A stretch of DNA of 64,000 nt from Coprinellus micaceus. Taxonomy: Eukaryota; Basidiomycota; Agaricomycetes; Agaricales; Psathyrellaceae. The notes below the pieces were generated by a model. The model saw only the letters and a list, made by a program, of their open reading frames with translations, searched no databases and was not told where the DNA came from. The stretch spans positions 3,286,001 to 3,350,000 of the forward strand of contig OX596338.1 of the NCBI GenBank assembly GCA_951394405.1. Reading direction: 5' to 3'. Of this stretch, positions 24,450 through 35,946 are shown in pieces. Every line of letters starts with the position of its first letter. Position 1 is the stretch's first letter. The position numbers were made by a program, and so were the translations under genes.

Positions 24450-27400
24450 ATGCACACGAACTCCCACTCCTCTCGCAACGCTGGTCCCTCCTCCATAACC
24501 CTCCCCCCGCCCCCCGTCTTCGCCTCATTTACTCTCCAGGGGTTCACCCCAGATCCTGACCACCAGCCTTCTGTACTCGATTCGTCGCCCACCCTCGTCT
24601 TCAAGACAGCACCCTCGTCCCCCTTCAGCGAGCCCCAGTCCCCCGCATCTCCGCCGGTGCAGTGGTTCACCCCGCCGACCACGCCCCAGCATGACTTGGG
24701 TGACCCTCAGGCGCAGCAGCATGCGTCTGGCCAGGTCGCAGAGTCTGTCCCTCTGTCTGGACCCTTACTCGTGCCCCACGCGTCCCACCGGCCAGGTGGG
24801 GAGCAGGCGAATCCGACGGAGCGAATTGAAGGGTCCGATGACGCATTTCCCAGCATGATTGATGTCGCACTCGACGCGGGCTTTGATGAAGAGGGCCTGA
24901 GCACTCTGGAGAAAATATACCTCTATGCCCGGAGTGAATCCAATGTGCACCGCACGTTTATTGCGCATGCCCTGCCGTCATATCTCGAGCAGGTCACTCC
25001 ACAGGAGGCCGTCGAATACGTCCTCCCGCTGATACATAACCTCGCCGTGGACGAAGGTGGGCAACGTTTTCGATCCTCTCTCCCACCGCGCGACAAGCGA
25101 ACTGACGGGTGGCTTCTAGAGGAGTCGGTGAAGGCTGCCCTTGCCACGGAGCTCGTCCCTGTAATTTGGTGGTTCTTTTCGGTATGATCGTCTCTTTCAC
25201 TTTCCTGGTGCGGTGTGGCGTGGTCTAATGATGTCCAGCATTGTCAACTGATTCCAGATGATCTTGAAGGTCATGAACCGTATGCATCCACCTCGACGAT
25301 GGTGACATTATCGGTACAGGCCTTCACCCCCATACTCGCGATGTTGCTGCTCGGAACCAGCGAACGGATAATCGCACCCGCTCGATTTGCTGTTGTCGAC
25401 CTCCTCAGCAAAATGCAGAGGGCCGACAAACGCGAATCATATCGAAATCGAAGTCGGCCCCCTTCGCCCGAACGCGCGAATGAATATGCATACCTTCACA
25501 ATGGCCTCCAGGAAGAGGAGGATCAGGAGAACCCTCCGACGGTAGGTTTGTTCAAGGGAAAAGAACGGGGGATGTTCAGGCAAGAACTCCTCGAGGCTGT
25601 TGTCATTGGCATGAGCCGGTTAGATTTCGACGTGGAGTATGAATCTCCTGACGCATACAGCACTGGTACCATCAGGACTCCCGCGGATGAGCCACGTTCC
25701 CAGCGGCCGAGTCCTACGGGACCAGACAACCCTTACTTCCCTCCCGTCTCTCCAACGCCGTCCCCACCGTCAACAAGCCCCGCTTCCTTGTCCCCTGCTA
25801 CCACGCCTTCAACACGTAATGACTTGCGTAAATCCCCTTCGCGTTCCCCGCTATCCCCTTTGCCTTTGCCGAGCTCCCCACATTCTCCTTCGTCGTCATC
25901 GACTCGGAAGTCCCCTCCCCCGAGCCCAGGGCGAGAATGGCCCGAAGAAATACAGCGGGCGCCAAATCGAATGGAGCAGGATCCTAGCCATCACCAGGAG
26001 TACGAGGAGGCGTATGAGTATACTGGGAGCGATGCGAGGAAGGCGGCACTTGGTCGTTTGTCGAGCATGAGCTTGATGGCTGCGGTTACTGCCACAGGTG
26101 CGTCATTTGTTTTGATTTTTTTTTTTTTGACTGCGGCTGGTCGGTGAGCTGACTCGCTGATAAAGGGCGCTTGGAACCAAAGATCCAGAAGGCCTTTGTC
26201 AAGGAGATCGAGCGAGTGGGCCGGGATACTGCTTACTTTTATGTCAGGCGAGAAGCCTCGCTCGCACTTGGCGCTTTGGCCAAGGTCGTGCCGGAGGAAT
26301 TGGTCGCTTTCTCACTGGTGAGTATGAATGCCACAGCTGGAAGTATTGTGGCATTGACGGTGTATTTTTAGCTTCCTCTCTTTGACACACTCCGATGGGA
26401 CCAAGACTACCGTGTCCGCCAGTCAGCTCTCTTCGCCCTCCCCGCCCTCCTTGCTCGCTTACCGCCCAATCAACGGCGTACTGTTGCTCTCGAAACAGCT
26501 GTGGCGCTGTCCAAGGACCGATACGGCATCGTACGCGTCGGTGTGATCGAAACGCTCGGTGAAGTATTGCATACCTTCCAGAACGACCCAGGTGGGCCAC
26601 CGCGAGAGCTACTCGAACTGTTTCTGGGGAGGCCACAGGACCGGAATGTTCGAGAAGGAAGCCACTGGAGCTGTTACAGCGACCTCGACCCCCAACCGGC
26701 AGACCAGGCTCTCGAATTCTTCTTTACGGATCCGGAGAGACCGCTCATTTGCGCGTTTAACTTTCCGGCTGTGGTGCTGACGCTTGGGCGCCAGAGGTGG
26801 CCTGAACTTCGCGAATCTTATCTTGATTTGGCGCGGCATACGAATGTGCATATCAGGAAGACGATGGCTGCGAGTCTTGGGGAGATTGGGCTGGTGATTG
26901 GGCCTGGGGCGGCGGTGCAGGATCTCGTTCCTGTTTGGTGGGAGTCGGTGCGGTTTGAGGATGAGTCGGTTAGGACGAAAGCTGTGGAGTCGTTGGGCAA
27001 GCTTGTGGTGGCGGTCCCGGGGGCAGCGGCGAAGGAGCTGGTGGATGGGCTGGTTGTTTTGTGGGAGGAGGGTCGGTTTAGGGGTTGGAGAGAGCGCGAG
27101 ATGGTGGTTGGTATGCTGGACTTCTTCTTGGAGAAAGTGGGCAGTGCAGGTGTTGGTGCCGCGACTAGGCGTCTAATTTTGAAAGGGCTTGAGGACAATG
27201 TGGCCGCTGTTCGAGAAGCCGTCCGTTCTGTGGTGCGATTCTCTTCCTTCTGAACGGTTTTGCGATGGCTTATTCTTGCACTCTTAGGTACCCAGTATTT
27301 GGGACAGGGTCTCTTCGGACCCTGCACTTACTGCTGGTCTTCGGGAAGATCTCGAGTCGCTCGCGAACTCCACCATGTTCAGGAGGCGGATGACGTGCGT

Positions 27401-27951
27401 TCTCTGATATCATATCGATTGCTGAGACTGATGCTTTGTATAGGTTCATCGCTTGTGTGCAAGTTCGCGTAGAACATATCACAGAAGACCGACTTCCAAA
27501 TGAGATAGGCGCCATCCTGCGATCGGTGGCTCGTCTCGCCAGGGACCCTGTTGTGGATGTGCGGATCGCTGTCTCTCGGTTCCTGTCCGTTCTGTACAGT
27601 AAGAGTCCACGGTCCGTCTACTTCTGATAGCAGTGGAGCTGACCTATTCCTACAGCGGCATATGGCCACCGCGCGGCTAACTCAGAGGACTTCCGGAGGA
27701 GTGTCGAGGTTCTATCTTCTGATCCATCACACGATGTTAGGTCCTTCCTTCAGCTCATTCAGCACCCACCTACCCCCGACAACATGATGGTCGTCGACAT
27801 GGACACTCCGGGAAGGTCCAATACTGTTCCTCCAGCACTGGTATCGCCCTCGCATCATGCAAAGTCGTTCCTTTTCTCCCGGCCGCCAACCACGCCTCTT
27901 GCTAGTCCCACGGCAGAACTTGCAAACCTTGACATCATGGCGCAGGAATGA
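24450..27951 (+). CDS. HEAT-repeat protein, PP4 regulatory subunit 1-like
   Basis: It resembles PPP4R1, a HEAT-repeat regulatory subunit of protein phosphatase 4. The first 130 residues are Pro/Ser-rich and probably disordered. HEAT repeats start at LEKIYLYARSESNVHRTFIA and continue with the exon join DESVKAALATELVPVIWWFF, then the family-typical AFTPILAMLLLGTSERI and ARFAVVDLLSKMQRAD. A long Ser/Pro-rich insert (about 25690-25960) splits the solenoid, which resumes at RLEPKIQKAFVKEIERVGRD and runs through RVRQSALFALPALLARLP and KDRYGIVRVGVIETLGEVL. The last exons encode REDLESLANSTMFRRRM, then TFIACVQVRVEHITEDRLP, RSVARLARDPVVDVRIAVS, and end LANLDIMAQE. About 1,000 residues. The family is inferred from repeat pattern and blocks; partner phosphatase not shown. 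Confidence 0.8.
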
Positions 27952-28429
27952 CTTCAAACACGGTTCTCCTGCACCGGACATTCCGTTGATCTAAATCATT
28001 GGATGGGATTAGGTCGGATGTTAATGCTCCACTCGGATATGCCGCCTTCCTTTACCCTCCGTTCCGTGCGGTAGGGATCTTAACATATTATCTTGTTTAT
28101 AGTCCGCATGGACGTTGCACGCTTTAGTTATTGTCCTACCCTGGTAGGCCTTCGTATACCTCCCTTAGATCACATATATAATAGACGGCCCTCCCACACA
28201 GGCGGACGCTATGATGAGCGCCCATGGGTTCTGGAAGTGGATGCTGAGTTTGAAAGTGGTGTGTGGTGTGTTGTCGGGCCGTGTGGTTTCGTTAAGGTTG
28301 GCTTCGTTCCTCATCTAGTTTCGCCGCGCCCGTTCTTTGGCCTTGTCCCGTACTCCACGCAGACCGTCGACCGGTTTCGCCCCACACTCATTAGTAGAAC
28401 TGTCTCCCATGAGCGTTTGAGCGAGAGCG
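27952..28429. other. Intergenic, 478 bp, with TATA-like site and uORF
   Basis: A TATATAATA sequence at about 28175 on the plus strand could start the next transcript near 28200. If so, the leader carries an upstream ORF at 28211-28318 (35 codons, beginning with two Met) before the main start at 28430. Confidence 0.4.
28211..28318 (+). other. Candidate upstream ORF in the leader of the first MARVEL-like gene
   Basis: ATG ATG at 28211 opens a 35-codon frame closed by TAG at 28316-28318, 111 bp before the main start at 28430. Whether it is in the mRNA depends on the TATA-like site near 28175 being used. The peptide resembles nothing I know. Confidence 0.3.
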
Positions 28430-30360
28430 ATGCACTCATCCCTTCGGTTCTTTCGCTACTTTGTCTTTGGTGAGCGCGTTGCGTTGCTGGGGCTTTGAAT
28501 GGGTGCTGAATCGTCGGGGATTTGTAGGACTGTTCCTGGTTTGCAATGCTATCATCGCTACAGTGGCCGTATGGAATTTGAATCTCTTGCAAGATGCTCT
28601 CTTCCCCTGCAAGTGCCTCTTCGTCCTCGGCGCAGGAGTTGTGTCAGCTAACTCGCAACCGTTTCCAGCGTCGTCAAGTCCCCTTCGCACGGATGCCTAC
28701 CTGACCTTTGTGGGTTGCGCAGGCCTAGCGCTGATCTTCCCCATGTCAGTCTTTCCGATACTATCTTTCCCTCTCAATCGCCGCTCATTGTCAATTGTCC
28801 GCCCTTCCATACAGCCTGTTTTGTGAGCTCGCACAAAAGTCCATCTTCCTCGTTACAGTATGGTTCGAGTGCATCTGGGTTGCACTGTTCTGCTTCATGG
28901 AGTTGGGTATGTCGTTGTCCATGCCCATGTTTCATACTACTATGCAAACGTTCTGACATACGCCTCGTTTTCGTTTCAAAGCGGGTGCTGCAGCTGCGTC
29001 TGCGGCAGGCGCAGACCACTTATGTGCGAGTCCGCTCTATTGGAGTACGTCGAGACCATTCCACGACTCGTGTTTTTAATGACACGCTACCCCCCCTTCC
29101 TTTCCCATAGTCGCTATTCCTGTTGATAGAAGCGCAATTTGCACCTCGAGTCAAGTCCTGCAGGCGTTCTCTTGGATATGCGGATTGTTTCGTGAGTCTG
29201 CGTGTCATTTCGTCTCCTTCTAGCCTCCCACTAACCTCCACCACTCCACGACCCCCTCTCCATTCACACCACCTTCAGTCCTAGCCTACTTCGTCCTGTT
29301 CTTCATGACTATCATGCTCAGGCGCAAGGACGACGACACCGTCTGGCGTTGTAACACCTCGCGCGTCCCCTGGGAGGGCTCTCAGCACAAGATTGACACG
29401 CCGATCTCACCAACGGGCGCGTACACGCAGGAAAAGCCCACCCACCGCAAATGGGGGTCGAGGTCGGGGCGACGGAGCGGTGGGTTCTCCATCGCCGCCC
29501 CCCGACCATTCAACGCCGCAGCCAACGCCGTCCGCAGAGCTATCCTGTCGTACAGGTCCGGGCAAAGCGTCGACCTCAGCTCTGAAGGTCCACCCCAGCC
29601 ACAGCCTGCTGTGACCAAGGTCGAGGAATGGAGGCATTCGACGTTTCGCGTCTCGCGAGCGCCTGCCCCTGAGGTTGTCGCCGAGTATGCCCCTGATCTG
29701 GAGCGCCCATTACCGCCAGCCCCTCTCCCGCTGGCACCCCATCCACCCACCATGGTTACTCGACAGGCAACCTCCGTAACGTTCGGGCAATCTTTCTATC
29801 CTCAGCATATGCATGGCGTCTTGGCTACTGCACCTGACCGACAGCCGCCCATGCAGCAGGTACAGTCACCAGCGCGGACATCAAAGCAACCCCCATCTCC
29901 TTCACCCATTGGGCAATGGCCAAGAATGGACGCATCCGTTCCGCAGAAGAAACGCAAGTCAAACGTGCTTCCTCCGCTGGTTGCGGCGCAGGTTGAGGAA
30001 ACGAGGCATCGGCGGTTGCATTCGCTCCCACCATTGCAGATCGAGTCTCCACCCCGAAGTGCAAAGCGTCATGAGAGGCAGCAGACGTTCCCGCCTCTGG
30101 ACTATTCCGCACGGACATCTCTTCCTAAAATTGTTCGCCCGCTACCGAAGCCTGTCTTGAAAACCCCTTCCTCCGCTGCTCGAGCGTCATCATCATCGCA
30201 ACCTCCTCTTACCTCCACCGCTCATCTATCTCCCCCTACGCATCCACATCAACATACCCCTTCCTCTTCACGTTCGCGCCCGAGTGGACCTCGGCGACCA
30301 TCATTAGAAGAGAACCAGACACCGACACAGTTCGCCTCGTACAATTCACGCAAATCCTAG
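28430..30360 (+). CDS. MARVEL-like four-helix membrane protein 1, long Pro/Ser tail
   Basis: A six-exon gene. Exon 1 is 28430-28469 (MHSSLRFFRYFVF) and joins exon 2 at 28528 to make helix 1, LFLVCNAIIATVAVWNLNLL. Helix 2 is around YLTFVGCAGLALIFPILFC, helix 3 FLVTVWFECIWVALFCFMEL followed by an Ala/Gly run, then an extracellular loop with Cys (DHLCASPLYW, SAICTSSQVL), and helix 4 LLAYFVLFFMTIMLRRK. This is the MARVEL-like plan. The cytosolic tail of about 330 residues is Pro/Ser/Arg-rich and disordered. MARVEL proteins sit in cholesterol- or sterol-rich membrane patches and vesicles. It is the first of four such genes in a row (28.4-38.8 kb). Function not shown. Confidence 0.82.
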
Positions 30361-31117
30361 TTCACGACTTGGACCTGTTTCTATGCTACGTTCGCTATCG
30401 CTCTCCGCTTGGGTATACCCTGTGCTAGGATGCTGCGTTGTTTGTGCAATGACTTTTGGACCTACTTATCTGTTGTCGTCGTGTCCGGGTGAACACTATA
30501 TCTCTTGTAATGTACGGTAGTCACATGGTGTATTTTTATGGCATACTCTATGGCTTGGGATGCTATGGTTGGCTTGGGATGAATAAGGTGCTGCGCAGCC
30601 TGCGCTCGTCGTCTCGACAGCACGACACACGGGTATCCCTGAAGTCGAGTGGCGGGTTGCCCAAGCGTTTTGAATGGCATAGTTCCCGATGGGGCACGAG
30701 GTTGATTGGCGCTTCCCATGATGGCCAGCATTATGCCAACGCCTGGGCGCGCTTTGTTTATTGTCTATTGTTCTCCTCCTGACGTGTAGTCAAATGCGAT
30801 TCTATTTGGTGAGCTAAATCCGCACCACGGAAGAATTCGCTCTTAAGAACGGACAGACGCGATGGATAGCCTCTCCCACTCTCCACTCACGGGTTGACTG
30901 GACAGTCGGCTCGTTGCCACCCGTTTCTACTTAATTTCTTTCTGATTCTCCCTCCCCAGTTCGCTTTGGTATCGTGTTATCACACTCTTTCTTTTCTTCA
31001 CGACACGTTCAAGTCATTTAGAACTTTCGGTACTCAGTCGCCAGACGACCTTTCATATTTCATTCTTGCCACTTGTTAAATCTTTTGACTTACGAACGAA
31101 CCCCTCCACGCCTAACC
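30361..31117. other. Intergenic, 757 bp, no gene seen
   Basis: It lies between two MARVEL-like genes on the same strand. A CT-rich, TTTC-rich tract at 30930-31010 precedes the next start and is a likely promoter or leader. No other gene was recognised. Confidence 0.4.
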
Positions 31118-32376
31118 ATGTCGACAAACGCTCTCCTGCTCCTCCGATGCGTTTTCTTTGGTACGTCTCCACTCCCTGGCAGAAGGATACCGTACTGATC
31201 GCACTACAGCCCTTCTCATCCTTCTCACCCTCTTGACCCTCGCGTTTGCGGCTTGGAGTGTTAACTCCTCGATGCAGGCCAAGCAGGCAGGTACGTGCTA
31301 ATCTCCCCCTTCCTCTTGATCAGTGCTCAAATATCGGCACTACAGCAACCACCTCTGGCATAATCGTCTTCGAGAGTTGTGTCTTCTTGCTCTGTGTGGC
31401 TCTGTCCTCCATCGAGGCTATCAAGCCCCACATCCCTTCAACTCGGATCAGCGTTGAATGTGGTTGGGTGGCTCTGATGGCTTTCTTCCAGCTGGGTGAG
31501 TTCTGGAGTGTGTTCGTAGTGTTATCTTTTGGTTGATCTTACGCGATGCGTTTTAGGAGAGGCGATTAGTACCACCATCAACAGCTCCGTCTCTGCTTGC
31601 CGGGTAGGATCGACGAGCGATATCTGCGCATCTACCTCCTTGCTCGTCCCAACCACGTGGCTCAAGAGTTTCCTCAGTGAGTGTAACGCGTCAAAAAATA
31701 TCCGTGTTTCGATACTGATCCACTGCGGGTAGCTTTCGGTTACTTCTTCACGCTCTTCATCACCGTCCTGGCCCACCGCGAGATGTATGATAACATCTGG
31801 AAGGAAACCATCTACACAGTGGCCTGGTTGGAATCTGGGGTTGACCGTGTCATCTCCCGAGTGGACCAGGATCTGGAGAAGGCCAAACGGAGTGCCAAGA
31901 ACTGGGACAACGGAAGCGGGTACGACGAGGAGGACCCATATGGTGGGTATGCCGACGACACCGCGTCTGCAAGGGTACGGAGATTCCTTTCCGCCAAACC
32001 ACGCGACGAGCCGGCACCCTGGGCCAAGCAAGCAGCGCCTACCAAGCGAGGTGTCGACCAGCCGTTCTCCCGCACCAACACCCCCGCTGGAACTCCCGCC
32101 CTCGCAGCCAACAAGGGCCTGCCTCCTACCCCTATGGCAAATGTCGCCGGAACCAAGAGCAACACGAGCTCCCGCTTTATCGAGAAGTTCAGGGAGTCTA
32201 GGATCCTTTCTCGGTTCGAGTTGCCTTCGCTTTATGGAAATCATTTCACGAGTTCGTTCAACAACAACGGTGCACCTGGGGTACTTTCTCCGACAACCCC
32301 GAAACACGATATGGACAAGCCTATCCCCCTTCCTCCGACCTCCCAGTGGGTACGAGCTGAGGATATCAGGCGTTGA
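31118..32376 (+). CDS. MARVEL-like four-helix membrane protein 2
   Basis: Exon 1 (MSTNALLLLRCVFF) joins LLILLTLLTLAFAAWSVNS as helix 1. Helix 2 is SGIIVFESCVFLLCVALSSI, helix 3 VECGWVALMAFFQLGEAI, a loop with two Cys follows (SVSACRVGSTSDICAS), and helix 4 is FGYFFTLFITVLAHREMY. A cytosolic tail of about 190 residues has an acidic patch (YDEEDPYGGYADD) and then Ser/Pro-rich text ending WVRAEDIRR. About 340 residues in five exons. It is closer to the canonical MARVEL layout than its neighbours. It faces the Hv1 gene tail to tail, 245 bp between stops. Function not shown; a role in membrane domains or secretion is inference from the family. Confidence 0.83.
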
Positions 32377-32621
32377 CCGCGTTGATGCCTTGTTTCCTTG
32401 CTTTCTTGATACTTGAACTTTTTACGACGTCACTCACTTCCGCCAACTGCAATGGACTCTCACAATCATTGGACGTTCTTTACATCACCACGATCTTCCA
32501 TGCACAGACACTGTATCGATAGAACTATTGCATGCCTCCTATATTAGACAGATGCTACCCGTTAATACCAGTTTAACATGAATGATTAGATCCTTGGATC
32601 CGCCGAGAGATCGTGGCTTTA

Positions 32622-33416
32622 CTAGTCTGTCAATAACCTCTCATTCGGGAGGCTCCTTATCGAGGCAGGTGGGGAATCACTGGACTGAGCGTTAAGACGT
32701 CGCTGAAGGATCGTTACTTGCTCCTGTGCTGAGGCCAACTCGACTTTGATCCTGGACATTTCTTGTTTGGTTTTCTTGAGCTCCTTTGCTTGTTCCTCGT
32801 CGACTTCCTCGATCCCGACGGTGACTCCTGTGGATAAGTCAATCATATACTACGGTCCGCCTAACAATTCAGCCCGCCTACCTGCTACAAGTTTGATTAT
32901 ACGCCACAGTCGCAGTATGACAAGCAGGGCGGCGAACTCTGCATCCCGTCCGCGCAGGATGACCTCAAGGACGAAGGTCGCGACAATGACGACTGCGTCG
33001 AAGAGATGGAGCCATGCATGGGAGACACGACCCCATGGGTTATACCACTGGAACCCAAGTGACCATAGTGTCAGTGGTATTTCGACCAAGAACAGCGCAG
33101 TGATAGCCAAGGAGATGTGGCTTAGAATCTCCAGCCATTGGGGTTGGTCCCATTCGTCGCCTACTTTACGGCAGTCAGGGTGGATTGCATTGTATCCAAG
33201 GTCGATGATCACTAGAGTCGCGTCGATAAAGATCTATAGAGACGATATTGGAACGCGTTAGTCACTTTGTAAGGTTTCATGGAAGGGTTTCAATTATGGC
33301 CTCCCATCTTTCGGCCCACATACCAACGCTATGAGAATCTTGTGGAACAGAACAGTTTGGAGCGCTCTCCCCGTTTTGTCGCGCGCATTGGTGTACCGAG
33401 CCTTCCATCCGGCCAT
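32622..33416 (-). CDS. Voltage-gated proton channel (Hv1/HVCN1 type)
   Basis: A single voltage-sensor domain that conducts protons outward when the membrane depolarises. Three exons (33416-33324, 33233-32882, 32827-32622) give 216 residues. S1 has KILIALIFIDATLVIIDLGY, whose first Asp matches the selectivity-filter Asp of Hv1. S2 has LFLVEIPLTLWSLGFQWYN with the conserved Glu. S3 is HLFDAVVIVATFVLEVIL with the conserved Asp. S4 is LLVILRLWRIIKLVAG, the Hv1 hallmark RxWRxxR with Lys in the third position. A C-terminal coiled coil (KELKKTKQEMSRIKVELASA) fits Hv1 dimerisation. There is no pore domain. The Met at 33416 is the first in the exon, but an upstream exon may extend the N-terminus, since open frame continues for ten codons before it. 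Confidence 0.93.
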
Positions 33417-34153
33417 TTGGAGGTCAGAGGGGCCAGTTCTGCCTCGCTAAGGGAGGTTAAACCCTGTAGATGGTCTTTTGCGGGCAGTAAGGTATGAGCT
33501 CATCGTCGCAGCAGCAAAGACGAGTTCGGTGCCTTTTGGGTCAATTGATGCCAACATACCGATTTGGATGAACGGTGTGCCTGGGAAAAGCTAACCGGTT
33601 CGTCGCAACGCAGCTCATTTCGGTCCTTGGATTTTACCTTTTGTCCATAACGTTGAACAAGGAAAACACCCTGTGGCGAACAAGAAATATGCAGGGAGTC
33701 GGCCTCCTCGTCTCGGATCCTGCTCGGAATCTTGCTAGGACCAACGGCATGTTATGACAATTCAAGCTGGGCAGTGGGAACGGATCGATCATTCAACGGC
33801 TTTCTCTACTATCGCGAAGCACCTTTGCCACAGAAGATTGCAGCAGAACGTGGTGGGGAGTGATGCAAGGCGACGGTAGTAACAGGTATTCTATCCAGTA
33901 TGTAACCAATGACTGACTGATTCGGAGAGATTCCAAACGGGAAGGTGCGTCGTTGCGACATCACATAAAGAGACCAGTGGGTCTGCCGTGTGTCAAATAC
34001 CCTGGCAACCCCTGCAGTGGCTCGCTACCTGCTCTTTCTCTTCTACGCCGAGGGTGTCCTGGTGGCCCTCGTTTCCCTTTCTTTTTAATTCTCCCATTCC
34101 TTCTCCTTTCCTTCGTTTCGTTTTCGACTTCTTCGCGAGGATCGTTTGATACG
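33417..34153. other. Divergent intergenic region, 737 bp
   Basis: It separates the Hv1 start from the third MARVEL-like start. It may contain a 5' exon of Hv1: in the Hv1 frame the open reading continues upstream to a possible splice acceptor near 33447. A pyrimidine-rich tract at 34070-34140 precedes the MARVEL-like start. Confidence 0.4.
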
Positions 34154-35667
34154 ATGGGCTCTGGCAACAAACACAGCTGGGAGGTGTTTGGGAAGTTCAG
34201 GATTGGGACCTTCGGTGCGTGCCTCGTGTTCCCTCTATATCAAAGGGAGATCCTGAATTTCGTAACGAATCTAGTCCTCGTCAGTCTGCTTGATCTTGCG
34301 CTGGCCGTCGTCGTTCTCGTTGCGTTACTGAGTAATTGGGCCGCCCATGAATCTCTGCAAAGTCAGTCCGTGCGCTTGAGACGCTTGGACTCAGCTGATC
34401 TCGACCACAGAGGCTCTATCTACCATTGTGTTCTTGATCCAACTCCTCTCTGCGCTTGCCCTTTGCCTATTGTGAGTTTCCTCCATCGCGCCATTTCTCT
34501 ACAATTCCCTCATTCAAATCGCTCGACAGATGCCTCGGTCGGATAAGGCCCCTCTTCGACCTGGGATGCGTGTCCACCCTCCTCGTGTTTGAAATTGGTA
34601 AGTAACAAAAGCATTCGTTTGTGTGTTTGCGCAGGTCCTAATTGTGAATGAAAGGCTCGATGGTGGCTTATACACTTGCTGCGCCTTTGCTACCATGCTT
34701 CGAGGATAGCAAAGGCATTCTGATTTCCTGCAAGTTCCACCACTCTTTCGTTCTTTATGGAAGCAGCGCCTCCTGTATTCTATGTGCGTGCCTCGCGTAT
34801 CTAAACGAGAATCGCTCTGACCGATCTGTTATAGTGGCTCTTTTCCTCCTTTTCCTTTTCCCTATGCTTCGCGTGCCCCAGCCAAAGGCTTCGTCATTCC
34901 TCGGGCCCCCAATTAGCAGCAAAGATACATTCTCAGACTCCGACTCAACGTTCACTTACGTTTCGTGGGACAAGGACCCTGAAAAGAAGGCAGTCTCGGA
35001 TACCGCATCATCTTGGTCGTTTAGTAACTGGGATAGCAAGCCAAAGGAAAACCCTGCACCCAAGCATACCAGCATCACCAGCAATTACTCCCAGGCTTCC
35101 TACAACTACGCTTTGCCAAGACGCAAGTCATCATTGGCGGCCAACAAGCCATCCGCGCCTCCCCTGCGGCCTGTTATGGAGAGGTCGCCGATGCAGAGCT
35201 CTCCAACGTCTCCGCAATCGACTATGTCCGTTCTTCGCCCCTACTCTCCACCGCCTCCTCCAGTCGACCTACGGGATTCTGCCAACGCCGAATCCGCATA
35301 CGCTGCTTCCTGGCTGATGGAACCTCCACGGGCATTGCTTTCTTCACCCAAGCAATCTTTGAAGGCGGTACCCCAACCTACGCTGCGATCTCCGGTGGGC
35401 GTCTCGCCGACCACGATCGAGAACTGGCGCCAGAATAAGCATAGGCCTGGTATGCTGTCGCTGGATACGACGACGGATACCCTCACTTTGTCCGATGATG
35501 TACCTCGCTCACCTTCCCCCATGGACCCCTCCACTCCCCCCTTCCCTCCAACTCCTCTGTCAGGAGCACTACCGAAGCATCCCCGTCTGACAATGCATAT
35601 GCGGGAGATGTCTTTGGCGAGCTCTCGGAATACCTCCCCAACCAACTCCCCTCGCCTCCTTGTGTAA
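34154..35667 (+). CDS. MARVEL-like four-helix membrane protein 3
   Basis: MGSGNKHSWEVFGKFRIGTF in exon 1 leads into helix 1, LLDLALAVVVLVALLSNW. Helix 2 is TIVFLIQLLSALALCLLCLG, helix 3 VSTLLVFEIGSMVAYTLA, a loop with Cys follows (PCFEDSKGILISCKF), and helix 4 is CILLALFLLFLFPML. The intron acceptor before GSMVAYT must be the second AG (after GAAAG), because the first, GCAG, would give an immediate stop. A disordered, Ser/Pro-rich tail of about 260 residues follows (VSWDKDPEKK, SPPPPPVDLRDS) and ends SPRLLV. About 400 residues. Sequence is only distantly like its neighbours, so the tandem set looks old. Confidence 0.78.
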
Positions 35668-35946
35668 ACAAGCAGCCGGTGGTTGCTAGCAACACCAGGT
35701 CAACATTTTATGAGAATAGAGCAGATATTCGGACTTCAAGCTTTCCACTGTATTAAAACGAATTCGTCATGACTCCTACCCTTGTATAACTGTAATCTGG
35801 TCTGGCGCCGTCGTTCGTGTGGGGGCGCCTAGTACTCTAGTGACGTCACGCCGACTGTGTCTGGTTAATACACGAGCGTCAACGGCACAGGGGCCCCTGG
35901 ATCAGTGATCATCGACATCATCTCTTGAACCTCGACGCCAACGACA

